64,000 nt of DNA from an uncultured Duncaniella sp. (GTDB taxonomy: Bacteria; Bacteroidota; Bacteroidia; Bacteroidales; Muribaculaceae). The stretch lies in the NCBI RefSeq assembly GCF_910578445.1, contig NZ_CAJTQC010000001.1:248929-312928 (forward strand). The letters are read 5' to 3'. Both the position numbers and the translations under genes were made by a program. The notes beneath the pieces are model-generated. The model had not been told where the DNA came from. It saw only the letters and a list, made by a program, of their open reading frames with translations, and searched no databases. Positions 18,006-26,831 of the stretch are shown piece by piece. Positions within the stretch are counted from its first letter, which is position 1. Each line of letters begins with the position of its first letter.

Positions 18006-18713
18006 TTACTCTGTATAATTAATTTTATCATCTTTCCAGTTATGATATATACCTACAGCTTTAATTTCAATTGGATTCTCATTACATATCAATGAATATG
18101 GATCACATGAGATATGCTTATAAAGTATAGTATCAGATGCCACAACACAATTAGGTGGCAGATTAATATTTTTATAGACTTTGCAACTATTTGCAAACCA
18201 ACAATTATGTCCAATCTCTATATTGCCAAAACCCTTGGAATATCTCCCTGTGTTAATAAATGTTAACTTGTGAAAGTCGGTATCCGAAAACATACAATTC
18301 CATCCGACTAACACTTCTCTACCAAACTGCACACTATTGTAACATATCAATTTGAGAGCGGCTGTGGCACGAAAAAAATCGTCTAACACAAGATGGCCTC
18401 CAGCTCCTACAGCAATAGAAGAATTATTGCCGATTAAAACACTGCCCTTAAATGTTATCACACCTTTATTTTCATAAATAATTCCATTATTGGGATAAAT
18501 ACTGACACAATTACATCCTAATTTAATCATGCCAAATTTTACAGGGCAATCTATGACGATACGCCCAGATGTAGCCACAAATTTGGGTTTATATAATAAT
18601 ATCGGGAGTTTAATCGCTTGTGAAATCGGCAGTTGTTTAAAATTAAACCAGATGGATGGCAGCAATGCTCGTAATATCCAACTATATTTCCTTATTTTAT
18701 TAATTAAAACCAT
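18006..18713 (-). CDS. Hexapeptide-repeat acyltransferase-like protein
   Basis: A 235-residue protein whose middle (about 70-205) has the irregular I/L/V-G-x(4) periodicity of left-handed beta-helix acyltransferases (VLIGNNSSIAVGAGG, IEIGHNCWFANSCKVYKN). Such proteins O-acetylate sugars in surface polysaccharides. The N-terminal 60 residues are basic and hydrophobic and do not match a known domain. It lies between rmlD and rmlB, splitting an otherwise contiguous rml set, and is AT-rich like the glycosyltransferase block upstream, which suggests it was inserted later. The acceptor is unknown. Confidence 0.7.
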   Translation of the reverse strand: MVLINKIRKYSWILRALLPSIWFNFKQLPISQAIKLPILLYKPKFVATSGRIVIDCPVKFGMIKLGCNCVSIYPNNGIIYENKGVITFKGSVLIGNNSSIAVGAGGHLVLDDFFRATAALKLICYNSVQFGREVLVGWNCMFSDTDFHKLTFINTGRYSKGFGNIEIGHNCWFANSCKVYKNINLPPNCVVASDTILYKHISCDPYSLICNENPIEIKAVGIYHNWKDDKINYTE

Positions 18714-18720
18714 AAATACT

Positions 18721-19587
18721 CTATATTTTCTTTATGTTTTTAATGCAAACTTTTAGAGAGTCGGTCCAATAGGGTATTTTTAAACTGAATGTTTCCTTGA
18801 ATTTTGTCTTATCGAGGACTGAATATGAGGGGCGGACTACTTTGGAGGGAAATTCGTCGGAGTGACACGGGCGGATATCGCAGGTGGTATTTCCGGCATA
18901 TTCCGCTATCATCTTTGTGAAGTCGAACCATGAGCACACGCCCTCGTCTGAATAGTGATAGATGCCTTCGTTTCCTTCTATCTTTCGGTTTTCAATAATG
19001 AAGAAGATTGCATCGGCAAGGTCCTGAGCATATGTTGGCGTACCGGCCTGGTCGAACACGACCTTCAGTTGCGGTTTGGTCGATGTCAGGGTTAGCATTG
19101 TCTTTACAAAGTTCCTGCCGTATTCGCTGTATAGCCAAGCGGTACGGAATATGAGTGATTTAACGCCTGATTTTGCGATTTCCTGCTCACCGTGCAGTTT
19201 TGTGAGACCGTAGACACCTGTTGGTGTACCCTTCTGGTCTTCCCGGCAGGGGACGTTGTAGGGCTCTTTGCCGAATACGTAGTCCGTTGAAATCTGGATG
19301 AGGGTCCCATCGTTTTCTTTTACAGCTTCCGCGAGGTTACGGACAGCTGTTGCGTTGAGCAGTTCGGCGAGCTCGGTATCGTCCTCGGCCTTGTCCACGT
19401 TGGTATAGGCCGCACAGTTGACAATTACCTTTACGTCGTTGTCCATAACCATCTGTCTGACAGACGTGGCATCTGTGATGTCGAGTTCGGCGACATCAGT
19501 GAAGATGTAATTGTCTTTTGAACCTTTGACAGCATTTTGGAGGCAGTTTCCAAGCTGTCCGTTGCCTCCTGTTACAAGTATGTTCAT
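18721..19587 (-). CDS. rmlD: dTDP-4-dehydrorhamnose reductase (copy 1)
   Basis: Final step of dTDP-L-rhamnose synthesis, NAD(P)H-dependent. It has 288 residues with the N-terminal GGNGQLGNCL dinucleotide-binding loop, the STDYVFG catalytic region, and YGLTKLHGEQ with the Tyr-x3-Lys pair. Its start overlaps the end of rmlC by 4 bases, so the two are translationally coupled. Paralogue at 59663-60559. Confidence 0.95.
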   Translation of the reverse strand: MNILVTGGNGQLGNCLQNAVKGSKDNYIFTDVAELDITDATSVRQMVMDNDVKVIVNCAAYTNVDKAEDDTELAELLNATAVRNLAEAVKENDGTLIQISTDYVFGKEPYNVPCREDQKGTPTGVYGLTKLHGEQEIAKSGVKSLIFRTAWLYSEYGRNFVKTMLTLTSTKPQLKVVFDQAGTPTYAQDLADAIFFIIENRKIEGNEGIYHYSDEGVCSWFDFTKMIAEYAGNTTCDIRPCHSDEFPSKVVRPSYSVLDKTKFKETFSLKIPYWTDSLKVCIKNIKKI

Positions 19588-20159
19588 TTTTTGTACTGGT
19601 CTATGTTGAAATCAAATGGAGAATCGAATTCGGCAAGGACTGAATGGTTTAGATCCTTTTCGGACAGGATGGCTTTCGTGGGGTCAATCAGCCAGTCTAT
19701 TCCAAGCGATTCATCCTGTATCGAGATTCCGCCGTCGGCTTCCGGATGGTAATAGTTGTCGCATTTGTACTGGAACACCGCAATGTCGCTGAGGACGGCA
19801 AATCCGTGGGCAAATCCGCGTGGGATGAAGAACTGGCGGTGATTGTCCTCCGTGAGTTCAACGGCCACGTGCTTGCCGTAGGTGGGAGAGCCCTTGCGGA
19901 TGTCGACGGCTACATCGAGCACACGGCCTTTAACGCAACGCACAAGTTTTGACTGGGCGAACGGTGGGCGCTGAAAATGGAGACCGCGCATCACTCCGTA
20001 GGTCGAGCATGATTCGTTGTCCTGCACAAAGTCGATTGGACGCACCTTCTCGTCGAATTCCTTCTTCGAATAGCTCTCGAAGAAATAGCCGCGGGCATCC
20101 TTGAAAATGCGTGGCTCGATGATGACAACTCCGGGGATTGATGTTTCTATTACGTTCAT
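19584..20159 (-). CDS. rmlC: dTDP-4-dehydrorhamnose 3,5-epimerase (copy 1)
   Basis: Third step of dTDP-L-rhamnose synthesis; a cupin enzyme of 191 residues, normal length. Visible motifs are FFESYSKKEF, the QDNESCSTYGVMRGLHFQ segment with the catalytic His, and FIPRGFAHGFAVL. It begins 2 bases after rmlA. A second copy, nearly identical over most of its length, is encoded at 61793-62365. Confidence 0.96.
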   Translation of the reverse strand: MNVIETSIPGVVIIEPRIFKDARGYFFESYSKKEFDEKVRPIDFVQDNESCSTYGVMRGLHFQRPPFAQSKLVRCVKGRVLDVAVDIRKGSPTYGKHVAVELTEDNHRQFFIPRGFAHGFAVLSDIAVFQYKCDNYYHPEADGGISIQDESLGIDWLIDPTKAILSEKDLNHSVLAEFDSPFDFNIDQYKK

Positions 20160-20161
20160 AT

Positions 20162-21067
20162 TCAGTCAAGATTTGGTGTGTCAGTTCGGTCGATTTCGTC
20201 AACCACTTTCATGAGGTACTGTCCGTACTGGTTTTTGAGCATGGGACGTGCGATTTCAACCATGCGTTCGCGTGAGATCCATCCATGGCGATAGGCTATT
20301 CCTTCGAGACAGGCAATCTTGAGCCCCTGTCGCTTTTCGAGCACCTCGACATATATTGAGGCCTCGGCGAGTGAATCGTGAGTGCCGGTGTCGAGCCAAG
20401 CGAAACCGCGTGGAAGAGTCTGGACCTTCAGTTCGCCGTCTTTGAGGAATTCCTGATTGACGGTTGTGATCTCGAGTTCGCCACGTGCTGACGGCTTGAT
20501 GTTCGCTGCCACGTCTACCACTTTGTTTGGGTAGAAATAGAGGCCTACGACAGCATAGTTGCTCTTCGGATGCTCCGGTTTTTCCTCAATCGAGAGGCAG
20601 TTGCCGTTCTTGTCAAACTCGGCCACGCCGTAGCGCTCAGGATCATCGACCCAATAACCGAATACGGTTGCCTTGCCATCTTCCTCGGCTGTTTTCACGG
20701 CGTCTTTCAGGACACTCGAGAATCCTGCGCCATGGAAGATGTTGTCGCCGAGGACGAGGCAGGCGGAGTCGTCGCCGATAAAGTCCTTGCCGATGATGAA
20801 TGCCTGTGCGAGCCCATCGGGCGATGGCTGCTCGGCATATGTGAATTTCACGCCGTAGTCACTACCGTCGCCAAGCAGCCGCTTGAATCCGGGCAGGTCT
20901 GTCGGGGTTGAGATTATAAGAATATCCCTGATTCCGGCCAGCATGAGGGTCGAAATTGGATAGTAAACCATTGGTTTGTCATAAATTGGGAGCATCTGTT
21001 TCGACACCCCTTTTGTGATGGGGTAGAGGCGTGTGCCCGACCCACCGGCAAGGACGATTCCTTTCAT
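20162..21067 (-). CDS. rmlA: Glucose-1-phosphate thymidylyltransferase (copy 1)
   Basis: First step of dTDP-L-rhamnose synthesis: dTTP plus glucose 1-phosphate to dTDP-glucose. It has 301 residues with the nucleotidyltransferase signature GGSGTRLYPITKGVSKQ at the N-terminus, then YDKPMVYYP, LGDNIFHG and AWLDTGTHDSL. It opens the rmlA-C-D-(acyltransferase)-B set and follows a glycosyltransferase gene by 6 bases. The rml genes look less AT-rich than the upstream glycosyltransferase block, which suggests a conserved module joined to a variable one. Confidence 0.96.
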   Translation of the reverse strand: MKGIVLAGGSGTRLYPITKGVSKQMLPIYDKPMVYYPISTLMLAGIRDILIISTPTDLPGFKRLLGDGSDYGVKFTYAEQPSPDGLAQAFIIGKDFIGDDSACLVLGDNIFHGAGFSSVLKDAVKTAEEDGKATVFGYWVDDPERYGVAEFDKNGNCLSIEEKPEHPKSNYAVVGLYFYPNKVVDVAANIKPSARGELEITTVNQEFLKDGELKVQTLPRGFAWLDTGTHDSLAEASIYVEVLEKRQGLKIACLEGIAYRHGWISRERMVEIARPMLKNQYGQYLMKVVDEIDRTDTPNLD

Positions 21068-21073
21068 AATACG

Positions 21074-22141
21074 TTATTGATATAGTTTACAATATTGATC
21101 TGAAATATGTTTCCAAGTGTAACGACGGCTGGCAATCTCGACCATGTCCTGTCCGTTAAGCGATGTAGAATTTATATGGGAAATAATATCGTCAGTAGAT
21201 TTAAAATAATATGCCTTGTTTTCTGTAGTTTCACGGTTGTAGACCACATCACAGGCTATAATTGGAATACCGAAGAACATGGCTTCTACGAGAGATGGGT
21301 TTGTCCCCCCCGCACTATGACCGTGCATATAGATTCCGGCATTTGAACGGAGTGCGTAAAGAATATCAAGATTATAGATGGCATCGAGAATTTTTATATT
21401 GGAATATTTTGAATAATTCTCTTTAAGTTTTCTCGAATATTCGCTGTGATTCCAGTTGCCGATGAATACCAATGTTTTATCTGTCTTTGAGAAGGCTTCA
21501 AGAATAATATGGCTATTATTCTCAGGTTCGATTCGGCATACGGTTATAGCGTAGTCTCCCTTTTTCAATCCGTATTTGTCAAGGGTAGAATCAATAAAAT
21601 CGTCTGTGAGCTCTCGTTTGACATGATCACCTCCGTAGGCTATCAATTCTGATGGTTTGCCGTAAGTCGCGGTGACATAGTCTTGTATTCCTTTGTTGTC
21701 AGATACAACTATGTCGGCAAATTTAACGGCCATAGACTCCGACGTACGGAGAATCCAACGTGCCATCTTCCCCCACTTTGCCCGTCGATGTTCCAGTCCG
21801 TCTATATTCACAATTATTTTACTACGGCATAATGTTCTCAGAACAGGCATGAAAAGGCAACCAGAGACCCCTAAGATAAGGACTACGTCATACCCACTAA
21901 TCACACGACACATTGAAAGGATGTCGTATGGAATGGATTGCGCCCCGTTGGCATGAAGACCGACATACTTTAGTGTCGCACCTTTGTACTGAGGAAGCCT
22001 GTCGGGCATATCCTTTGATGAACAGAACACCGTGTAGTCCACATTTTCAGGACAATGGACTCCCAGCAGATTCTCGACAAGACTCTCGAATCCGCCATAA
22101 TTTGCCGGAACGCCCTGCGTCCCGACGATAGCAACTTTCAT
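21074..22141 (-). CDS. GT4-type glycosyltransferase with DUF1972 N-terminus (rhamnosyltransferase-like)
   Basis: A 355-residue protein. The N-terminal VGTQGVPANYGGFESLVENLL is the typical opening of DUF1972 glycosyltransferases, often annotated rhamnosyltransferases; the C-terminal half has a GT-B donor-binding region (GTNPSLVEAMFFGIPIIA). It lies directly upstream of rmlA, so a role in adding rhamnose is plausible but not shown by the sequence. Cytoplasmic, membrane-associated action on a lipid-linked repeat unit is expected. Confidence 0.85.
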   Translation of the reverse strand: MKVAIVGTQGVPANYGGFESLVENLLGVHCPENVDYTVFCSSKDMPDRLPQYKGATLKYVGLHANGAQSIPYDILSMCRVISGYDVVLILGVSGCLFMPVLRTLCRSKIIVNIDGLEHRRAKWGKMARWILRTSESMAVKFADIVVSDNKGIQDYVTATYGKPSELIAYGGDHVKRELTDDFIDSTLDKYGLKKGDYAITVCRIEPENNSHIILEAFSKTDKTLVFIGNWNHSEYSRKLKENYSKYSNIKILDAIYNLDILYALRSNAGIYMHGHSAGGTNPSLVEAMFFGIPIIACDVVYNRETTENKAYYFKSTDDIISHINSTSLNGQDMVEIASRRYTWKHISDQYCKLYQ

Positions 22142-22152
22142 ATATGATTGAT

Positions 22153-23259
22153 TTATTTTATATCAAGCCACTTTACGAAGTCTGAAATAAAAAGCTTGAT
22201 TTCAGACCTGTTTTCATATTTATTATAATCTGAGGTTGTATAATAAATAGACTGTCTATGTTCTCGGACTGTGTTCTCAAGTGTTTTGGCATAACTTTCT
22301 GCCGTATTGCCTGCAAGGACTCCAAATGATGGAAATTGAGATAACATCTGTTGGAAATAAGGAATATCGGAGGCTATAATAGGACGTTTAAAATAGAACG
22401 CCATTTCTAAAATACCGCTTTGGGATGTCTTTCTATAAGGTAAAGAAAGATAATCTACATTCTGATATAGATATCGAAGTTCATCGTCGGTGATATGCCG
22501 ACGTATAATTTTGACTGATCGTCCTGTTTTTGGAACTACACGGTCAACAGCGCCATCAAAATCCTTACCCGCTATAATGATATTTAATTTATCGGCAATG
22601 TTGTTTTCTAAAAGGTTGACAGATTCTAGTAGAATATCTATACCTTTACTTTCACTTAGATTACCGAAAAATAGAATGTTTAGGCGTTTTTTATCTGTGG
22701 CATCAAATATATCTTTTGAAATATTAGTGGCATCATATTCCTTTGGGAATACATATTTGAAATGAGGAACAGAAAGTCGCTTGGATTTATAGCTATATTC
22801 CTTCAAAAAATCATTTGTTCGGGTTGAATGTGAGATTACAGCTTTAATTCTGTTTTGATAGAGATGTTTAAATCTATGTTTTAACCTCTCATTAGCATCA
22901 ACATTTTGTGCAATTGCTTCATGGATATCAATCAGATGATGATGTGCTTGAGCAACTATTCTCATAAAAGGCAAATCAATAGAATTTCCGTAGGTCAGAT
23001 AAATGTATATTCCATTAGGATATCTTTTTATGAACCGTTTTAGTCTAAGTAAATTTTTTAGTAATGCAACCCCTTTTATTAATTTATTACCCTTATATTG
23101 GTTGATAAAGAATGGTATTTCATCCACCCTATTAGGGTAATTGGACAGTATATTAACAGTTGTATTAGGAATATCAGAGAGGACATTTCTAAATGCTTCT
23201 AAATAATAGTGCATTCCACAATGTACCCCAAGATAGTCAACAAGATAAATTTGAATCAT
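22153..23259 (-). CDS. GT4-type glycosyltransferase
   Basis: A 368-residue GT-B glycosyltransferase. The C-terminal domain carries NILFFGNLSESKGIDILLES and the donor-binding YRKTSQSGILEMAFYFKRPIIAS with the expected glutamate. The N-terminal half is variable, as usual for acceptor-binding domains. AT-rich, in the middle of the variable part of the operon, with 11-base spacing to the next gene. Donor and acceptor cannot be named. Confidence 0.82.
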   Translation of the reverse strand: MIQIYLVDYLGVHCGMHYYLEAFRNVLSDIPNTTVNILSNYPNRVDEIPFFINQYKGNKLIKGVALLKNLLRLKRFIKRYPNGIYIYLTYGNSIDLPFMRIVAQAHHHLIDIHEAIAQNVDANERLKHRFKHLYQNRIKAVISHSTRTNDFLKEYSYKSKRLSVPHFKYVFPKEYDATNISKDIFDATDKKRLNILFFGNLSESKGIDILLESVNLLENNIADKLNIIIAGKDFDGAVDRVVPKTGRSVKIIRRHITDDELRYLYQNVDYLSLPYRKTSQSGILEMAFYFKRPIIASDIPYFQQMLSQFPSFGVLAGNTAESYAKTLENTVREHRQSIYYTTSDYNKYENRSEIKLFISDFVKWLDIK

Positions 23260-23266
23260 TATTCAG

Positions 23267-23812
23267 CTATTTTAATTTGATTTCTTCAGGCTTAGGAATA
23301 TCGGATAGCTCGGAATAACGTTTACAGATACATTTTGCAGGGACGCCTGCCCATACTTCGTAAGGAGGAATATCTTTATTTACTACAGACCCTGCTCCGA
23401 TGATTGCACCATCTCCAACTGTTACACCTTTTGTAAAAATTGTATTAGTTCCAATATAGCAGTAACGTCCGATTCTGATTTGTCCTCTGAAATAGGCAAA
23501 TTCACGCATATTTTTAACATCCATATAGTGAGTTATAAGATGTACACCATCAGCTATGACAGAGCCATTGCCTATTATAACATCTTCTGGATGGATAGTA
23601 TCCATATGTACTTTACCCATACGCACTACTCCTTTTTCAATGCTTACCCCTGCCATACGATAAATATTTGCTCGTGTAAACTTATTTATTGGCAATATAT
23701 TCGCTGTTTTTAGCAAAATCATACGCCAATATCGTTTTAAACTTCGTTCACGTTTAACTCGTGGTTTGCCAGCAACAAAATCATCGTTTGTTATTTTTTC
23801 TATATCAGCCAT
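23267..23812 (-). CDS. Hexapeptide-repeat O-acetyltransferase
   Basis: A left-handed beta-helix acetyltransferase of about 181 residues from the ATG at 23812, which lies just after the preceding gene's stop; a TTG nine codons upstream is possible but overlaps that gene. Hexapeptide repeats run from about residue 60 to 165 (RIGRYCYIGTNTIFTKGVTVGD). The end segment PPYEVWAGVPAKCICKR is the acetyl-CoA-binding coil seen in maltose/galactoside-type acetyltransferases. It likely acetylates one sugar of the repeat unit. Confidence 0.85.
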   Translation of the reverse strand: MADIEKITNDDFVAGKPRVKRERSLKRYWRMILLKTANILPINKFTRANIYRMAGVSIEKGVVRMGKVHMDTIHPEDVIIGNGSVIADGVHLITHYMDVKNMREFAYFRGQIRIGRYCYIGTNTIFTKGVTVGDGAIIGAGSVVNKDIPPYEVWAGVPAKCICKRYSELSDIPKPEEIKLK

Positions 23813-23820
23813 CGTTTTGT

Positions 23821-24657
23821 TTATTTTAATAATTTCCAAGGTAATTGTATTATATTTTGGGCTATAAGGAAAAGAGGTAATATTTTTTTATTAAAATGCT
23901 TTTGATAGAATATTCTCCTGGATTTTTGGATATTTGAGATGCGCGATTTTGACCATGATTTAGTTTTGGTTGTATCGCTTCCTCCTTCTAAGTGGATAAT
24001 TTCAGGACCGGGAATAATAAACCGTTTGAGATTAAGATTGTCCATTCGTTTTTGCCAATCAACCTCTTCGCAGTACATAAAATAATCCGGATCAAAGCCT
24101 CTAGTTTTCTCAAAAACTTCTCGTGGAACAAATAAGTCAGCGCCTGTAATATAATCGACAGAAAGTGGCTTTTTTACTTTATCAGGCATTGTGAGCCATC
24201 GTGGTTTTAAGAATCTTAGGTAGCGTGCTATCGCAGTCTTAAGTTCATATCCGGGTGTTATCATTTTCCCGTAAGAATGACAGGTATTTCCATCCGGACC
24301 TGTCAATATGCAACCCAGAGCTCCTAATTTTTCCTCTGCACTTTCAGCGAATCTGAAGAATTCACTTACAGCATCATTTAGAAGGACTGTGTCAGAGTTT
24401 AGATAGAATAGATATTTGCCTTTAGCCTGTTTCGTCCCGAGATTATTAGCACGGCCAAAACCAAGATTTTCGTTGCTTTCTATTAAAATAACATTAGGAT
24501 ATTCACATTTAACCATGTCAACTGAATCATCTTTAGACGCATTGTCAACTACAATGATTTCGTAATGGCAGCCTAATGTCTTGGATTGAATTGAATCAAG
24601 ACAATCCTTAAGTAAGAGCTTGGTGTTGTAATTGACGATTACTATACTTACATCCAT
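23821..24657 (-). CDS. GT2 family glycosyltransferase
   Basis: A GT-A inverting glycosyltransferase of 278 residues. It opens with VSIVIVNYNTKLLLKDCLDS, has the NLGFGRANNLG segment and the metal-binding-type YFLNSD motif (YLFYLNSDTVL), and an EEVDWQKRM catalytic-base region. This pattern is common in rhamnosyltransferases of the WbbL group, which suits the rml operon, but specificity is inference. Its start overlaps the polymerase gene by 50 bases, an unusually long overlap. Confidence 0.88.
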   Translation of the reverse strand: MDVSIVIVNYNTKLLLKDCLDSIQSKTLGCHYEIIVVDNASKDDSVDMVKCEYPNVILIESNENLGFGRANNLGTKQAKGKYLFYLNSDTVLLNDAVSEFFRFAESAEEKLGALGCILTGPDGNTCHSYGKMITPGYELKTAIARYLRFLKPRWLTMPDKVKKPLSVDYITGADLFVPREVFEKTRGFDPDYFMYCEEVDWQKRMDNLNLKRFIIPGPEIIHLEGGSDTTKTKSWSKSRISNIQKSRRIFYQKHFNKKILPLFLIAQNIIQLPWKLLK

Positions 24658-25900
24658 TATCGTCTCTATTAAATATTGTTTTTTGTGAATGTTGAGGAAG
24701 AGAGAAACATCCTAATAGTAGAATAGTCATTATTTGTATATTCTCACCAATTAATGGGACTAATCCCATAAATGGAAGGAATGAATAGATAATACAGCAG
24801 ATTTTAACAAATAGATGTTGGGTAGTATGCTTCTTAAAATTATATTTAGAGCAGGAAATAAATAGCCAAAGATATGATAAGCATAGAAAAAGGCCTCCAA
24901 TAAATATCATGCCGACAATACCTATATCAGCTACGAAAAAATAATCGCCTAAACATCCCTCGAATCCATTATTAAAATGGTAGCTAATATTACCGGATCC
25001 AAATATCGGACTATCTTTAATGTATGGAAAGGCAAGAAGTACTTCATTCAGTCGGGCTACACCAGAGAAATCACCTGTTTTTGCGGAATTAGAAACTCCA
25101 AAAAGATCTCCAATTACTATGAATCTCTGACGGACAGCCGGTAATGAAAACAAAATTAGAATTGTAAGAATGGCATAGGATAATATTTTCTTAAAGCTCT
25201 TATAGTTAAAATTTATTAGGTATGGAAGAACCCAGATTAATGCCATAGTAACTAACTGGATTCGACCTTTTGAGACAAACATTGTAAAAATGATTGTAAA
25301 TATCATTTTGCGAATAGCTATTTTATCCTTGAAAGTATAAGCACAATAGCTCCACCATGCCATTGCAACGATGATAAACTCGCAGCCAAATGCCAATCGT
25401 TTTCCTCGTAATTCATTTTCTACTAAGGAAGTTTTATCAACAATATCATCACCTGTACTTGTTAATGACGATAATTTAATATTATCAATATCAAAAATAT
25501 ATAGTAGAATAATGTCTAATATCATCATCAACAAAGTAAAATTACAAATCTTATGGATTAATGTATTTGTATTAATTTTATTTTTTAGAACATATACTAA
25601 TAATATAATCCATATACTTCTCAAAGAAGCAATTCCCATAAAGATTGGCTGATGAAAAATTCTATAAGCCTGAATACTGCATACTATAGGTATAAGAATG
25701 GTAATTGTGAATATTGCTAAATCAATTTTTTTTAAACTGTGTGACCAAGATTTAAATGCATAGATAAATCCAGCCATGAAGAGGATTAAACTAATTGGTG
25801 TTCGAATACTCATAGGAATAAAATCCTTAAACCCAGTGCCCCAGAAAATGATGAAGTATATCCAAAGCAATGAGACTAATGATTTTTTTGTTAGAGCCAT
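24608..25900 (-). CDS. O-antigen/capsule polymerase-like membrane protein (Wzy-like)
   Basis: A 430-residue integral membrane protein with about ten to twelve hydrophobic segments and a larger polar region around residues 250-310, as in Wzy polymerases that join lipid-linked repeat units in the periplasm. Sequence conservation in this family is weak, so the call rests on topology and operon position next to wzx, glf and glycosyltransferases. Strongly AT-rich. Its last 50 bases overlap the GT2 gene. A WaaL-type ligase is the main alternative. Confidence 0.7.
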   Translation of the reverse strand: MALTKKSLVSLLWIYFIIFWGTGFKDFIPMSIRTPISLILFMAGFIYAFKSWSHSLKKIDLAIFTITILIPIVCSIQAYRIFHQPIFMGIASLRSIWIILLVYVLKNKINTNTLIHKICNFTLLMMILDIILLYIFDIDNIKLSSLTSTGDDIVDKTSLVENELRGKRLAFGCEFIIVAMAWWSYCAYTFKDKIAIRKMIFTIIFTMFVSKGRIQLVTMALIWVLPYLINFNYKSFKKILSYAILTILILFSLPAVRQRFIVIGDLFGVSNSAKTGDFSGVARLNEVLLAFPYIKDSPIFGSGNISYHFNNGFEGCLGDYFFVADIGIVGMIFIGGLFLCLSYLWLFISCSKYNFKKHTTQHLFVKICCIIYSFLPFMGLVPLIGENIQIMTILLLGCFSLPQHSQKTIFNRDDNGCKYSNRQLQHQALT

Positions 25901-26004
25901 GAATAATTTACGATGTTAATAAATGCTGTGAATTAATTAGAACAAAATCGTTGCAAATAATAATTTTTGAGCATTCCTAAAACTTATAATGTTTTAATTT
26001 ATTT

Positions 26005-26829
26005 CTAAATACTATTAATATTGGCTATGATTCGAGTTTTTAAATTTCTCAAAAATAAATGCCCTTGTTTAATTTGCTTATCCTCAATTTTCACGATTGG
26101 TACATACTTGACTCGGAGATTATGTTTATGAACATAAACATTTAGAAGCCGTTCTGACATATAACCAAAAATTCTGGCTTGACTAGGATACTCAGAGATT
26201 TTACATTTTTTTTCTACCTCAAATAAAATTTTAAAAAGCCATTCTGAATAATCTTCAAAAATTTTATTATTGGTAAGGAACATATTATAATGCGATAGCT
26301 TATTGTTGTGCTCCATTATCTTAATAAAACTATCAAAATACTCAGGTGTAAGATTTTTAACAACTGCTTTAAGAATCTCATAATCCTCTATGATATGGCA
26401 ATAGCAATAATCATGTTTCAACGAATAGGGGTATAGATTTGGTTTCGCTAACACTATATCATATTTTTGTAATATTTCAGAAATATTCTTTGGGAGTGTT
26501 GGCGGAGTCTTGTTTGCTTGGCTTACCGAAATACTTTTATAGCTTTTCCAAAATGGCAGATTTAGGTTAAAATCGAAATATCTACGATAATGAGACAAAC
26601 CGACAAATTTGCCATACTTTTTGTTGCGCCATAGCCAATAATGTGCAGTAAGTTCACAATAATTTGGATTTTTCGAGGATATATTTTCTTCGGAATTATC
26701 CCCTGTTATTCCTAAATCACACTTGGATATTGCTTTACCCACTTGTATGGGAAAAAATCCATCTCCACATCTAAAATAGTCTGATTTATGACAACAGACT
26801 AGCATAGTAGTATCTTTTATAGTATCCAT
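26005..26829 (-). CDS. DUF4422 glycosyltransferase-like protein
   Basis: About 274 residues from the ATG at 26829, which sits 2 bases after glf; a TTG two codons upstream would overlap glf. The middle part ELTAHYWLWRN, GLSHYRRYFDF and the later DIVLAKPNLYPYSLK are typical of DUF4422 proteins found in surface-polysaccharide loci and treated as glycosyltransferases. Donor and acceptor are unknown; its place beside glf makes a galactofuranose-related role possible. Between it and wzy lies a 104-base AT-rich gap, the largest in this part of the operon. Confidence 0.78.
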   Translation of the reverse strand: MDTIKDTTMLVCCHKSDYFRCGDGFFPIQVGKAISKCDLGITGDNSEENISSKNPNYCELTAHYWLWRNKKYGKFVGLSHYRRYFDFNLNLPFWKSYKSISVSQANKTPPTLPKNISEILQKYDIVLAKPNLYPYSLKHDYCYCHIIEDYEILKAVVKNLTPEYFDSFIKIMEHNNKLSHYNMFLTNNKIFEDYSEWLFKILFEVEKKCKISEYPSQARIFGYMSERLLNVYVHKHNLRVKYVPIVKIEDKQIKQGHLFLRNLKTRIIANINSI

Positions 26830-26831
26830 TA

